From contig PLAH01000153.1 of NCBI GenBank assembly GCA_003134045.1, positions 1 to 33,552 of the forward strand: 33,552 nt of DNA, given 5' to 3'. Positions within the stretch are counted from its first letter, which is position 1; every line of letters begins with the position of its first letter. This document shows, piece after piece, positions 1-8,143 of the stretch. The stretch comes from Gammaproteobacteria bacterium (lineage in GTDB: Bacteria; Pseudomonadota; Gammaproteobacteria; Steroidobacterales; Steroidobacteraceae). A program made the position numbers and the translations under genes. The notes under the pieces are model-generated. The model made no database searches. It was given only the letters and a program-made list of their open reading frames with translations, and had not been told where the DNA came from.

Positions 1-1161
1 GCCGGCGGCGATGAGGTCTTCGGTCCGAACTACGGCGGCGCCACCATCTACACGCTGACGCGCAAGGGCTTCAGCAGCGAGTGTCCCAACGTCGGGCGGC
101 TGCTCACCAATTTGAAATTCAGTTTGCGCGGCGAGAGCGAAATGATGGCGGCCATCCTCGATCGGCACGAACAACCGGATATCGCCGCGGCCGAGTGGCT
201 CAAAGCCAATCCCACCGTGACCAAGGCGTGGCTCGCCGGTGTCACCACCTTCGACGGCAAGCCGGCGACCAGCGCCATGACTCACTCGATCCCGCCGCCG
301 CGCCCGGGCGGCTTCGAACAGTGGGTGGTCAGTCATAAAATTCCGGTGGGCGACACCATGGCGACCGTCATCGACAGCATCAAGACCCATGGCATGTTCG
401 TGTTCGATGGGATTTCCATCGTGATACGCGGCATGGTGAATGGGGTCACGGCGGTGCTGCGTGCCGTACCCGCACCCTGGCTCATCTTAGGTATAGCCGT
501 CCTGGCCTACGGCTTGCGTCGCTCCTGGGCGTTGACGGCTTTCGTGGCGCTGGCCTTGTTGTTCATCCTCAATCAAGGCTACTGGATCGCGACCTTGGAG
601 ACGCTGTCGCTGGTACTGGTCGCCACCCTGGCATCCGCGGCGATCGGCATTCCCTTAGGGATAGCGGCTGCGCATCGTCCGCGGCTCTTTGCCGCGCTGC
701 GCCCGGTGCTCGATCTGATGCAGACCCTGCCGACGTTCGTCTATTTGATTCCGACCCTCGTGCTGTTCGGCCTGGGTGTCGTGCCGGGACTCATCTCCAC
801 CGTCACCTTTGCATTGCCGGCGCCCATCCGCATGACCCATCTCGGCATTTCCACGGTGCCACGCCCGCTCATCGAAGCGGGCGAAGCCTTCGGCGCCACG
901 CCCATGCAACTGCTCTGGAAAATCGAACTGCCGAGCGCGGCCGGCACCATCATCGCCGGCATCACTCAGTGCATCATGTTGAGCCTGTCGATGGTGGTGA
1001 TCGCGGCACTGGTGGGCGCCGGCGGCCTGGGCGTACCGGTGGTCAGGGCGCTCAACTCCGTGCAAGTCGGCATGGGATTCGAGGCGGGGTTCACCATCGT
1101 GCTGCTCGCCATCATTTTGGATCGTATCAGCAGGCCCAAAGAACGCGGAGCAACGCGATGA
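1..1161 (+). CDS. Choline/glycine betaine ABC transporter, substrate-binding protein fused to permease (5' end missing)
   Basis: The frame is open from base 1, so the N-terminus lies outside the window; 386 residues are visible. The first ~100 residues read as the C-terminal lobe of a ChoX/ProX-type betaine-binding protein (T-L-T-R-K-G-F, L-K-F-S-L-R, then W-L-A-G-V-T-T-F-D-G). Without any stop, the frame runs into a ProW-type permease with several hydrophobic segments and the ATPase-contact EAA loop (G-E-A-F-G-A-T-P). An ATG at 358 matches a typical permease N-terminus, but no stop separates the two halves, so the product should be one polypeptide, unless internal initiation also occurs. Such fusions are known mostly with the permease first, so this order is unusual. 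The stop overlaps the ATPase start by four bases. Uptake of choline, betaine or carnitine is inferred from family and neighbours; the exact substrate is not visible. Confidence 0.85.
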   Translation, partial: AGGDEVFGPNYGGATIYTLTRKGFSSECPNVGRLLTNLKFSLRGESEMMAAILDRHEQPDIAAAEWLKANPTVTKAWLAGVTTFDGKPATSAMTHSIPPPRPGGFEQWVVSHKIPVGDTMATVIDSIKTHGMFVFDGISIVIRGMVNGVTAVLRAVPAPWLILGIAVLAYGLRRSWALTAFVALALLFILNQGYWIATLETLSLVLVATLASAAIGIPLGIAAAHRPRLFAALRPVLDLMQTLPTFVYLIPTLVLFGLGVVPGLISTVTFALPAPIRMTHLGISTVPRPLIEAGEAFGATPMQLLWKIELPSAAGTIIAGITQCIMLSLSMVVIAALVGAGGLGVPVVRALNSVQVGMGFEAGFTIVLLAIILDRISRPKERGATR

Positions 1162-2360
1162 CTGCAGCAGTGGAATTTCAAAACGTCGACATTCTGTTCG
1201 CCCGGCAACCCGGCCGCGACGGCCGCAAGGCCATCAAGGAGGCGGTTGCGGCCCTGGACGCGGGCGGCACGCGCACGCAGATCCAGGAGAAATACGGCGT
1301 CATCGTCGGGGTCGCCGACGCGTCCTTGAGCGTGGCGCGCGGCGAGATCTCCGTGCTCATGGGCTTGTCGGGCTCGGGCAAGTCCACGCTGCTGCGCGCC
1401 GCCAATGGCCTGAACCCCGTCACCCGCGGTCACGTGCTGGTGCGCGACGGAGAATCCTCCATCGATGTCGCCACCTGCGACACCGCGCAGATGCGCCGTG
1501 TGCGCCGCGAGCGCGTGGCCATGGTGTTTCAGCAATTCGGTCTGCTGCCGTGGCGCACGGTGCGCGAGAACGTGGGCTTCGGCTTGGAATTGCGCGGCGA
1601 GAGCGCCGAGACGCGCAACAGCATCGTCGACGAGAAGCTGCAACTGGTGGGCCTCTCGCAATGGGCCGAGCGGTATGTCAGCGAGCTGTCCGGCGGCATG
1701 CAGCAACGCGTGGGACTCGCCCGCGCGTTCGCGACCGATGCGGACATTCTATTGATGGACGAGCCGTTTTCGGCTCTCGATCCGCTGATTCGCGGCAAGC
1801 TCCAGGACGAACTGCTGGCGCTGCAGGAGCGCGTGAAGAAAACCATCCTGTTCGTCAGTCACGACCTCGATGAGGCGCTGCGGCTGGGCGACCGGATTTC
1901 CATCCTGCAGAACGGCAGGATCATTCAGACGGGCACCGCGGAGGACATCGTCCTCGCACCCGCGGACGACTACGTCGCCGAGTTCGTGCGCCACATGAAT
2001 CCGCTCGACGTGCTCACCGGCAGCATGATCATGAATGAGCGGGCCAACATGGTTGCGGAAGGCAACGTGCTCTGGCTCGACGACCGGCGCCGCTACGCGC
2101 TGTCCCTCGGCGGCTCGGACGAAGCCCTCGAGCTGCAGCTCGACGGCATGGCGCACGCCCTGCGGCATGTCCACGACGATGCCGGCGTCGCGAATCCCGA
2201 GCCCGGCTTGGTGGTGGCGCCCGCCTCCTTCTCCTTGCAATCCATCATTCAACTGCGCCAGTCGACCGGCCACCCGGTCGTGCTGTCCGAAGGAGGCAGG
2301 ATCATCGGCGTATGCAGCGAGACGGAAATCATCCGCGCGCTCGCGGGGAGCCGCCAGTAG
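1158..2360 (+). CDS. Glycine betaine/choline ABC transporter ATP-binding protein (ProV/ChoV type)
   Basis: A 400-residue ATPase that energises the preceding binding-protein/permease fusion at the inner membrane. The Walker A motif is G-L-S-G-S-G-K-S-T at residues 69-77, the signature L-S-G-G-M at 177-181 and the Walker B acidic pair D201-E202. The leading ~50 residues before the nucleotide-binding core are typical of ProV/ChoV-type ATPases. The part after residue ~270 resembles the CBS-like regulatory tail of this group, which in homologues senses ionic conditions or nucleotides; whether it is functional here is not visible. The frame is open upstream, but the ATG at 1158 overlaps the permease stop as ATGA, which decides the start and implies translational coupling. 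Substrate range is inferred from context only. Confidence 0.9.
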   Translation: MTAAVEFQNVDILFARQPGRDGRKAIKEAVAALDAGGTRTQIQEKYGVIVGVADASLSVARGEISVLMGLSGSGKSTLLRAANGLNPVTRGHVLVRDGESSIDVATCDTAQMRRVRRERVAMVFQQFGLLPWRTVRENVGFGLELRGESAETRNSIVDEKLQLVGLSQWAERYVSELSGGMQQRVGLARAFATDADILLMDEPFSALDPLIRGKLQDELLALQERVKKTILFVSHDLDEALRLGDRISILQNGRIIQTGTAEDIVLAPADDYVAEFVRHMNPLDVLTGSMIMNERANMVAEGNVLWLDDRRRYALSLGGSDEALELQLDGMAHALRHVHDDAGVANPEPGLVVAPASFSLQSIIQLRQSTGHPVVLSEGGRIIGVCSETEIIRALAGSRQ

Positions 2361-2379
2361 TTGCTCTGAAGCCCTTTAA

Positions 2380-2400
2380 ATATTATTATGAAAATAATAT
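2380..2400. promoter_or_regulatory. AT-rich perfect inverted repeat upstream of the carnitine operon
   Basis: Two 8-base arms, ATATTATT and AATAATAT, pair perfectly around a 5-base spacer, 38 bases before the BKACE start codon. In such a GC-rich region an AT-only dyad placed between a transporter gene and a catabolic operon is a good candidate for an operator or a promoter element. The right arm and flank contain the decamer ATAATATAAA, which recurs at 11459-11468 in front of the carnitine dehydrogenase operon. The binding protein is unknown; the BetI-like regulator at 9310-9936 is one candidate. Confidence 0.45.
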
Positions 2401-2438
2401 AAACTACGGTTGCCACCCCCGTGGCGCAAGGACCCTCC

Positions 2439-3338
2439 ATGAACCACGACGTAGTCATTTCCTGCGCGGTTACCGGTGACGACACCAAGGTGACCAAGAG
2501 CCCGCATTGCGCCGTCACGCCCGAACAGATCGCGGCCACCGCCATCGCGGCGGCGCAGGCCGGCGCCGCCATCGTCCACATCCACGTGCGCGACCCCGAG
2601 ACCGGCAATTTCAGCATGGAGACGCGCCACTACCGCGAAGTGGTCAAACGCATCCGCGAGAGCAAGGTCGACGTCATCGTCAATCTGACCTGCGGCATGG
2701 GCGGATACATCGTGGTGGGCGAGAACGGCCTGAAGGACACGCCCGCTCCGGGCAGCGACTTCGTCACCCAGGAAGATCGCATGCGCCATGTGATCGATCT
2801 GTGTCAGGAAGGTCTGTACCGCCCCGACATCGCGACCCTCGACTGTGGCTCCTTGAATTTCGGCGACGGCAATCGCGCCTACGTGTCCACCCCCAACTAC
2901 CTGCGCCAGGGCGCCGCCATCGCCCGCGACCTGGGCGTCAAGCCTGAGATGGAAGTGTTCGACACCGGCAATCTCTGGTTTGTGAAACAGCTCATCAAGG
3001 AAGGCCTGCTCACCGGCCCGGCGCTCATCCAGCTGTGCATGGGCATTCCCTGGGGCGTCCCCGCCGACATCGGTCATTTGATGGCCATGGTCAATTCCCT
3101 GCCCGAGAACTGCAACTGGGGCACCTTCGCCATCAGCCGCATGCAAATGCCCTGGGTGGCCCAGTCGATATTGGCGGGCGGCAACGTTCGCGTCGGTCTC
3201 GAGGACAATTTGTACCTGAGCAAGGGCGTGTACGCGAGCAACGCGCAGTTGGTGGAGAAGGCGCGCACCATCATCGAGGCCATGGGCGCACGGGTCCTTA
3301 CCGCCGCGCAAGCCCGCGAAAAACTGCAGCTGCGTTGA
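2439..3338 (+). CDS. BKACE-family (DUF849) beta-keto acid cleavage enzyme, probably 3-dehydrocarnitine cleavage
   Basis: A 299-residue TIM-barrel protein of the 3-keto-5-aminohexanoate cleavage (BKACE) family. These enzymes use a metal ion and acetyl-CoA to swap the acetyl part of a beta-keto acid, giving acetoacetate and a new acyl-CoA. The metal ligands expected in the family are visible as H47 and H49 (V-H-I-H-V-R-D) and a glutamate near residue 255 (G-L-E-D-N). With carnitine dehydrogenase and two thioesterases in the same window, the likely substrate is 3-dehydrocarnitine, giving betainyl-CoA and acetoacetate. A GTG at 2421 is in frame, but AAGGA lies six bases before the ATG at 2439, so I use that start. 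It overlaps the thioesterase start. Family call is firm; the substrate is inference from context. Confidence 0.88.
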   Translation: MNHDVVISCAVTGDDTKVTKSPHCAVTPEQIAATAIAAAQAGAAIVHIHVRDPETGNFSMETRHYREVVKRIRESKVDVIVNLTCGMGGYIVVGENGLKDTPAPGSDFVTQEDRMRHVIDLCQEGLYRPDIATLDCGSLNFGDGNRAYVSTPNYLRQGAAIARDLGVKPEMEVFDTGNLWFVKQLIKEGLLTGPALIQLCMGIPWGVPADIGHLMAMVNSLPENCNWGTFAISRMQMPWVAQSILAGGNVRVGLEDNLYLSKGVYASNAQLVEKARTIIEAMGARVLTAAQAREKLQLR

Positions 3339-3826
3339 ACGCTCCGGTGCAGAACGCCCTGCCCGTGTACCGCACGGCCATTCGGCCCGAATGGATCGAC
3401 TACAACGGACATTTGCGCGATGCCTACTATGGAGTGATCGTCAGTTACGCGATCGACGGCTTCATGGACCAGGTGGGCTTGGACGCGGCCTACCGCGAGC
3501 GCACGCACTGCACCTTGTACACGCTGGAGCTGCACATGCACTACCAGCACGAGGTCAAGAGCACCGACCAACTCGCTGTCGCCTCGTCGGTGTTGGACGC
3601 CGATCGCAAGCGCATCCACTTAGGATGCCGCTTCTCCTGTCCGCGCCTGAGCGAGCCGGTCGCGACCTGCGACGTCATGCTGCTGCACGTACATCAGGGG
3701 GATACTCCGGCCAGCGCGGCGTTTCCGCCCGACATCGAGCAGCGTCTCCAGTCGCTCAAATTATCGGCCGACGCGAGCGCCGCGTGGCGTCCGGCCTCGC
3801 GCAAGATCGAAATCAAGCGCCGCTGA
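3335..3826 (+). CDS. Hotdog-fold acyl-CoA thioesterase, probably betainyl-CoA thioesterase
   Basis: A 163-residue protein of the 4-hydroxybenzoyl-CoA thioesterase type. The family signature near the N-terminus is R-P-E-W-I-D-Y-N-G-H-L, where the aspartate is normally catalytic. The same signature (R-P-E-W-T-D-Y-N-N-H) begins the C-terminal domain of the carnitine dehydrogenase at 9936-11417, so the window has a free and a fused copy. Placed straight after the BKACE enzyme, it most likely hydrolyses betainyl-CoA to glycine betaine and CoA. The start is uncertain: a TTG at 3335 overlaps the upstream stop as TTGA, and a GTG at 3347 is also in frame; neither has a strong ribosome binding site. 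Confidence 0.82.
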   Translation: MNAPVQNALPVYRTAIRPEWIDYNGHLRDAYYGVIVSYAIDGFMDQVGLDAAYRERTHCTLYTLELHMHYQHEVKSTDQLAVASSVLDADRKRIHLGCRFSCPRLSEPVATCDVMLLHVHQGDTPASAAFPPDIEQRLQSLKLSADASAAWRPASRKIEIKRR

Positions 3827-3830
3827 TCTC

Positions 3831-5924
3831 ATGCCGGTCGACATTCAACGGCTCATCGCGCCGCGCAGCATCGCGCTGATCGGCGCAACCGCCTGGACGG
3901 ACGCGGTGGCCGCCGGCAACAAGGCCGTGGGCTATCCCGGTGTGATCCGGCGTGTGCATCCGACGCGCCCATCGACCGCGGCGACCACGTACTATCGCTC
4001 CGTGGCGGACCTGCCCGAAGCGCCGGATTCCGCGTTCATCGCCGTTCCAAACCACGAAGCGCCGGGCGTCGCAGCCGCGCTGGCCGCACGCGGCGCCGGC
4101 GGCTTCGTGTGCTTCACCGCCGGCTTCTCGGAGACCGGCAGCGCCGCAGGGGACGAACTCACGCGCGAGTTGCTGCGAAGCGCGGGCGATGTGCCCTTCT
4201 TCGGCCCGAATTGCTACGGCTTCGTGAATTTCTTCGATCGCGCGGCCATGATGCCGGACCAGGTGGTGGGGCCGCCCATCGAGCGTGGAGTGGCCCTCAT
4301 CTGTCAGAGCGGCACCATCGCCCTCACGCTGATGTTCAACCAGCGCTCCTTGCCCATCGGCTGTCTGTTCACGGTGGGCAATCAGAGCCGGTTGGCGGTC
4401 GAAGATCTCATCGAGATTCTTTGCGACGATCCGCGCGTCACCGCCTTCGGACTGTATCTGGAAGGAATCAAGGACGCCGACGCCCTGGCGCGCGCCGCCG
4501 ACAAGGCGCGCGTGGCGGGCAAACCCATCGCCGTGGTCAAATCGGGCCGCACCGCCGCGGCGGCCCGCACCGCTCACAGCCACACGGGCGCATTGGCCGG
4601 AGCGGATTCGGTGTTCGAGGCCTTTTGCCGGCAGGCGGGCCTGGCGCGCTGCGACACCTTGGCCACCCTGTGTGAAACCTTGAAGCTCTTTCATACCGGC
4701 GGCGTGCTGCCCGGACGCAAGGTGCTCGTCATGGGAGCCTCGGGCGGCGACATGGCGATGACCGCGGACGTGGCGCGCTCGCTCGATTTGGAGTTCGCGC
4801 CCATCCCCGCCGAACAGGCGGCGATCCTGCAGGAACAACTCACCGATCGGGTCACGGTGGCCAATCCGTTCGATATCCATACCTATCTATGGTTCGATCC
4901 GCCGGCACTCGGCCGGGTGTTCTCGACCGCGCTGCGCGCGGGCTACGATGCGGTCGGCTTCATGCTCGACCGGCCGCCGGAGGATCGCGCCGACGTGTCC
5001 TCTTACGACGTCGTCATCGACGAATTCATCGCGGCCTCGCACGGCGCGCCCTCGCGCGCCGCCCTGATCGCCTCGCTGCCCGAAACCATCAGCGAGCGAA
5101 TTCGCAAGCGATGCCTCGACGGCGGCGTCATCCCGCTGCAGGGACAGCGCGAGGCGCTCGAGGCGTTGGCACTGGCCGGCGGCGTAGGCGACTCGTGGCA
5201 TGCCGGCGCGGGCGTACATCTGCAGCTTCCGGCGCACCGCGGCCCGGACTCCGCGAACCTGAGCGGGATCGACCCGGTGTACAGCTTGAGCGAGGCCGCG
5301 GGCAAGAGTGCGCTCGCCGCCTTCGGCGTGCCCATCCCGGCGGGCAAAGTAGTCGCTGCCCACGCGGTCGCACGGACTGCGGCCGAGTTAGGCTTTCCCG
5401 TCGTCATCAAAGCCGTGAGCGCGCACCTGGAACACAAGACCGAGGTGGGCGGCGTCGTTTTGAACGTACGCAGCACCGCCGAGGCCGCCGCTGCCGCCGA
5501 GAGACTGGCGGCGCTGTCGGAGACTCTGTTGGTGGAACAGATGACGACCGACGGCGTCGCCGAAATTCTGGTCGGCATCATCGTCGATCCGCAGTTCGGT
5601 CAGGTTCTGGTCATCGGCGCCGGCGGCGTGCTCACCGAACTGCTCGCCGACAGCGTGAGCCTGCTGCCGCCCTGGACGCCGGAGTGCATCGCGGCCGGTA
5701 TCGACAGGCTGAAGACGGCGGCTCTTTTGCAAGGGTACCGCGGCAAACCGGCCGGCGATCGGGACGCCTTGATTGCCGCCATCGTGAGCGTCGGCCGTTA
5801 CGCCTCCGAAAACCAGTCGACGCTGGTCGAAATCGACGTGAATCCCATCATCGTGCGTCCCGCCGGCAAGGGCGTGGCGGCCGTGGATACGATGATCCGC
5901 CTCAAAACTCTGCCACACGCTTAA
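3831..5924 (+). CDS. NDP-forming acyl-CoA synthetase, probably for carnitine/gamma-butyrobetaine
   Basis: A 697-residue single-chain ADP-forming-type acyl-CoA synthetase (acetate-CoA ligase/Pat-like superfamily). The order is an N-terminal CoA-binding Rossmann domain (I-A-L-I-G-A-T), succinyl-CoA-synthetase-like flavodoxin domains with the phospho-histidine motif S-H-T-G-A-L-A-G (H251), and a C-terminal ATP-grasp domain from about residue 485, with V-V-I-K-A and G-A-G-G-V-L-T-E. The full domain set is present. It starts four bases after the thioesterase and is followed by the CaiD-like hydratase, which points to activation of a betaine-type acid such as gamma-butyrobetaine, crotonobetaine or carnitine. 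This would replace CaiC, which belongs to an unrelated AMP-forming family. The substrate is inferred from gene order alone. Confidence 0.85.
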   Translation: MPVDIQRLIAPRSIALIGATAWTDAVAAGNKAVGYPGVIRRVHPTRPSTAATTYYRSVADLPEAPDSAFIAVPNHEAPGVAAALAARGAGGFVCFTAGFSETGSAAGDELTRELLRSAGDVPFFGPNCYGFVNFFDRAAMMPDQVVGPPIERGVALICQSGTIALTLMFNQRSLPIGCLFTVGNQSRLAVEDLIEILCDDPRVTAFGLYLEGIKDADALARAADKARVAGKPIAVVKSGRTAAAARTAHSHTGALAGADSVFEAFCRQAGLARCDTLATLCETLKLFHTGGVLPGRKVLVMGASGGDMAMTADVARSLDLEFAPIPAEQAAILQEQLTDRVTVANPFDIHTYLWFDPPALGRVFSTALRAGYDAVGFMLDRPPEDRADVSSYDVVIDEFIAASHGAPSRAALIASLPETISERIRKRCLDGGVIPLQGQREALEALALAGGVGDSWHAGAGVHLQLPAHRGPDSANLSGIDPVYSLSEAAGKSALAAFGVPIPAGKVVAAHAVARTAAELGFPVVIKAVSAHLEHKTEVGGVVLNVRSTAEAAAAAERLAALSETLLVEQMTTDGVAEILVGIIVDPQFGQVLVIGAGGVLTELLADSVSLLPPWTPECIAAGIDRLKTAALLQGYRGKPAGDRDALIAAIVSVGRYASENQSTLVEIDVNPIIVRPAGKGVAAVDTMIRLKTLPHA

Positions 5925-5934
5925 GGGGTAACAC

Positions 5935-6711
5935 ATGTCGGATGGAGTCAATGCCGTCAAAGCCGGCGACATCTTGGAAGTCACCATCGATCGACCGAAA
6001 GCGAACGCCATCGATTTGGCGGCGAGCCGGCGGCTGAATGACATCTTTACATCGTTTCGCGACGACAAGAGCTTGAAGATCGCCATCATCACCGGCGCCG
6101 GCGACCGCTTCTTCTCGCCGGGCTGGGACCTCAAAGCGGCCGCCGCCGGTGAGCAATCGGACGAGGATTGGGGCGTGGGCGGCTTCGGCGGCCTCAACTA
6201 TCCGCGCAACCTCAACAAGCCCATCATTTCCGCGGTCAACGGCATCGCCTGCGGCGGCGGCTTCGAGGTGGTGTTGGGCACCGATATCATCGTCATGGAA
6301 GAGCACGCGAAATTCGCGCTTCCCGAAATCAACGTCGGCGTTTTGCCCGACGCCGGCACCGTGAAGTTGCGGCGGCGAATCCCCTACCACGTCGCCGTGG
6401 AATTCCTGTTGACCGGACGCTGGATGGACGCCACCGAGGCCAAACACTGGGGCCTGGCGAACCACGTGGTTCCCAAGGGCCAGGGTATGGTCAAGGCGCG
6501 CGAGATCGCACGCCAGCTGGCGGATGGGCCACCGCTGCTGTTTCCGGCGATCAAGCAGCTGCTGCGGCATAGCGAAATGGTGCCCGAACACGAGGCGTTC
6601 GAGCTGCACGATTCGCTCGACCTGGTGCAACAGGTAATCCGCTCCGAGGACCTGAAGGAAGGCACCCGAGCGTTTGCGGAGAAGCGCAAGCCGCAGTGGA
6701 CGGGCCGCTAG
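5935..6711 (+). CDS. caiD: Crotonobetainyl-CoA hydratase (carnitinyl-CoA dehydratase)
   Basis: A 258-residue enoyl-CoA hydratase/isomerase. It resembles E. coli CaiD along its whole length: R-P-K-A-N-A-I-D near the start, F-F-S-P-G-W-D-L-K-A-A-A, G-G-F-G-G-L, and an ending close to A-E-K-R-x-P-x-W-x-G-R. The two catalytic glutamates fall at E111 (G-G-G-F-E) and E131 (A-L-P-E), the same numbers as I recall for E. coli CaiD. It should interconvert crotonobetainyl-CoA and L-carnitinyl-CoA in the cytoplasm. It sits last in the operon, after the acyl-CoA synthetase, with a GGGG-containing ribosome binding site 10 bases after that gene's stop. Confidence in CaiD-type function is high for a motif-only call. 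Confidence 0.87.
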   Translation: MSDGVNAVKAGDILEVTIDRPKANAIDLAASRRLNDIFTSFRDDKSLKIAIITGAGDRFFSPGWDLKAAAAGEQSDEDWGVGGFGGLNYPRNLNKPIISAVNGIACGGGFEVVLGTDIIVMEEHAKFALPEINVGVLPDAGTVKLRRRIPYHVAVEFLLTGRWMDATEAKHWGLANHVVPKGQGMVKAREIARQLADGPPLLFPAIKQLLRHSEMVPEHEAFELHDSLDLVQQVIRSEDLKEGTRAFAEKRKPQWTGR

Positions 6712-6736
6712 GGAATTACCCTAGGAATCCCCCTAG
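6708..6736. repeat. CTAGGG/CCCTAG inverted repeats at the end of the caiD operon
   Basis: CTAGGG at 6708-6713 pairs with CCCTAG at 6719-6724 around the loop AATTA, and a further CCCTAG lies at 6731-6736. The first arm overlaps the caiD stop codon. A six-pair hairpin with no following T-run is a weak terminator at best; it may instead be a site acting on the response regulator gene that starts at 6769. Confidence 0.3.
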
Positions 6737-6768
6737 CCAGGCGTCGCATTTACGTCCAAGCTGCGCGC

Positions 6769-7137
6769 ATGGAAATCCTGTTGGTGGAAGACAGTCCGGA
6801 GGTGAGCATGATTACGGTGGAATACCTCACCGAATTAGGCCACCAGGTAGTGGCCGTCGCGGACGCCGAACGGGCCATCGAACAGGTGGCGCAACGCTCT
6901 TTCGATGCCGTCATGACCGACGTGAGTCTGCCCGGCATGTCCGGCATCGAGCTTGCCAAAGCGCTCATTACCCGATATCCCAAGATGCCCGTGGTCATTG
7001 CGTCCGGCTATGGCGCCCTGAACGTCGAATTTCTGCTGGGCGAGCGCCAACGCAACGTCATGGTGTTGCCAAAACCCTACGACATGGAAATGCTGGAAAA
7101 GACCCTCGGCCAGGCGGCCCTTTTCGCAACGACCTGA
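6769..7137 (+). CDS. Stand-alone response regulator receiver domain (CheY-like)
   Basis: A 122-residue single-domain receiver with no output domain. The phospho-acceptor is D51 (M-T-D-V-S-L-P-G), the acidic pocket E7/D8, the switch serine near S79 (I-A-S-G) and the conserved lysine K102 (L-P-K-P-Y). All key residues are present, so phosphorylation is expected. No histidine kinase is encoded in the window. It lies 57 bases after the caiD-like gene on the same strand, with a short inverted repeat between them, so it may be an independent unit. Its partner and target are unknown. Confidence 0.85.
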   Translation: MEILLVEDSPEVSMITVEYLTELGHQVVAVADAERAIEQVAQRSFDAVMTDVSLPGMSGIELAKALITRYPKMPVVIASGYGALNVEFLLGERQRNVMVLPKPYDMEMLEKTLGQAALFATT

Positions 7138-7147
7138 GGCGGAGGCC

Positions 7148-7348
7148 TCAGGCGTATTGCAGGCCCCGCGTCCGGCTTCGGCCCGCGCGGGCCAGCGATA
7201 ATCCGGAGTGTTGCCGCGGCGCCTGCGCCATCACCACCCCGAGGGCACGACGCCACGCGATGGCTTGCGGAGCCGGCTCCGGCGGATCATAGGGCGCTTG
7301 CGGCGGAGGCTCGGGACTTGGTGGAATCGGAACGTGTTCGCTCTGCAT
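7148..7348 (-). CDS. Small proline-rich protein of unknown function
   Basis: A possible 66-residue gene that I do not recognise. The first third is rich in proline (P-I-P-P-S-P-E-P-P-P), the rest is arginine- and alanine-rich. Support for it being real is AGGA nine bases before the ATG and its position 37 bases downstream of the unrecognised gene at 7386-7973 on the same strand. There is no signal peptide or membrane segment. It could be a chance open frame in GC-rich DNA. Confidence 0.35.
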   Translation of the reverse strand: MQSEHVPIPPSPEPPPQAPYDPPEPAPQAIAWRRALGVVMAQAPRQHSGLSLARAGRSRTRGLQYA

Positions 7349-7385
7349 GCTCGGTATTCCTGGTTAATTGGTCGTTGAGGGTACG

Positions 7386-7973
7386 CTAGAACGCCAAGTA
7401 CGGCCAATCGCCGCCCGCCGCGGTCGCCGCCGCCGAACTCCCGGAAACCGGAGCTGGGCGCCGCGGCATCTCCGTTCGACGCGGGAGCGGGGGCACCGCT
7501 CGCGGCTGCGGCACGGGTCGCGGCAAAGCTGTCGCCTCAGCCGCGCCCGCCGCGCATTCCACCGCCGCGATCAACGATCGAATTTCGTTCTGTGAGCGGC
7601 CGAACGAGTCGCTGAGGTCCGCAGCGCGCGTCAACGCTCGTGCGTCATCGAGTTCGCGCGACAACGCCTTCGAGTGCCTTTCGAGATGCGCCAACACTTG
7701 CGATCGGCGCGACGTGCCAAGGGCTGCGGCCTTGGCAACCAGGCCGTTCATCAGCAACGTGCCGAGTCCGGCATCCTTCTGGAAACTCTCGTAGGGATGC
7801 GCGCGCAAATGACCCGACACCACGCGGGCGACCCGCCACGCCGCGCAGGCGCCTAAACTCAGGAGACCGTCGTCCAGCATCGCCCGGTTCGCACCCAGCG
7901 CGCGCGACACCGCTCGAAGCCGCAGGGCCGAGGCCCGCAGTCGCCGCAATCGCTCGACTTCAAAATCGATCAT
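7386..7973 (-). CDS. Hypothetical protein with charged N-terminus and proline-rich tail
   Basis: A 195-residue protein of unrecognised family. The first ~135 residues are rich in leucine, alanine and arginine with a helical look (I-D-F-E-V-E-R-L-R-R-L-R); residues ~145-185 are rich in proline, alanine and serine; it ends W-P-Y-L-A-F. There is no signal peptide or membrane segment. The frame stays open far upstream into the acyl-CoA dehydrogenase gene, but that part is only a shadow, so the ATG at 7973 is the sensible start. It has no obvious link to amine catabolism, and the 170 bases before it hold no feature I can support. Confidence 0.55.
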   Translation of the reverse strand: MIDFEVERLRRLRASALRLRAVSRALGANRAMLDDGLLSLGACAAWRVARVVSGHLRAHPYESFQKDAGLGTLLMNGLVAKAAALGTSRRSQVLAHLERHSKALSRELDDARALTRAADLSDSFGRSQNEIRSLIAAVECAAGAAEATALPRPVPQPRAVPPLPRRTEMPRRPAPVSGSSAAATAAGGDWPYLAF

Positions 7974-8143
7974 GATGTCATCCTGCAGCCACGCCCGGAT
8001 TGGGGCACGGAGGCAATTGTGGAGATGCCACGACGTTCTTTCTGTAGGATAAAGACGCATAACGATGCCGGCCCGCACTCGCAACCGCCTGTTTCGACCG
8101 ACTATCCCGCGCGATTGGACAATAACGGACCGTCCCCGGCGAG

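Noticed and set aside
2376..3311. 311-codon open frame on the minus strand opposite the BKACE gene
   Set aside because: It is the antisense shadow of a well-supported gene, rich in histidine and alanine and without family motifs.
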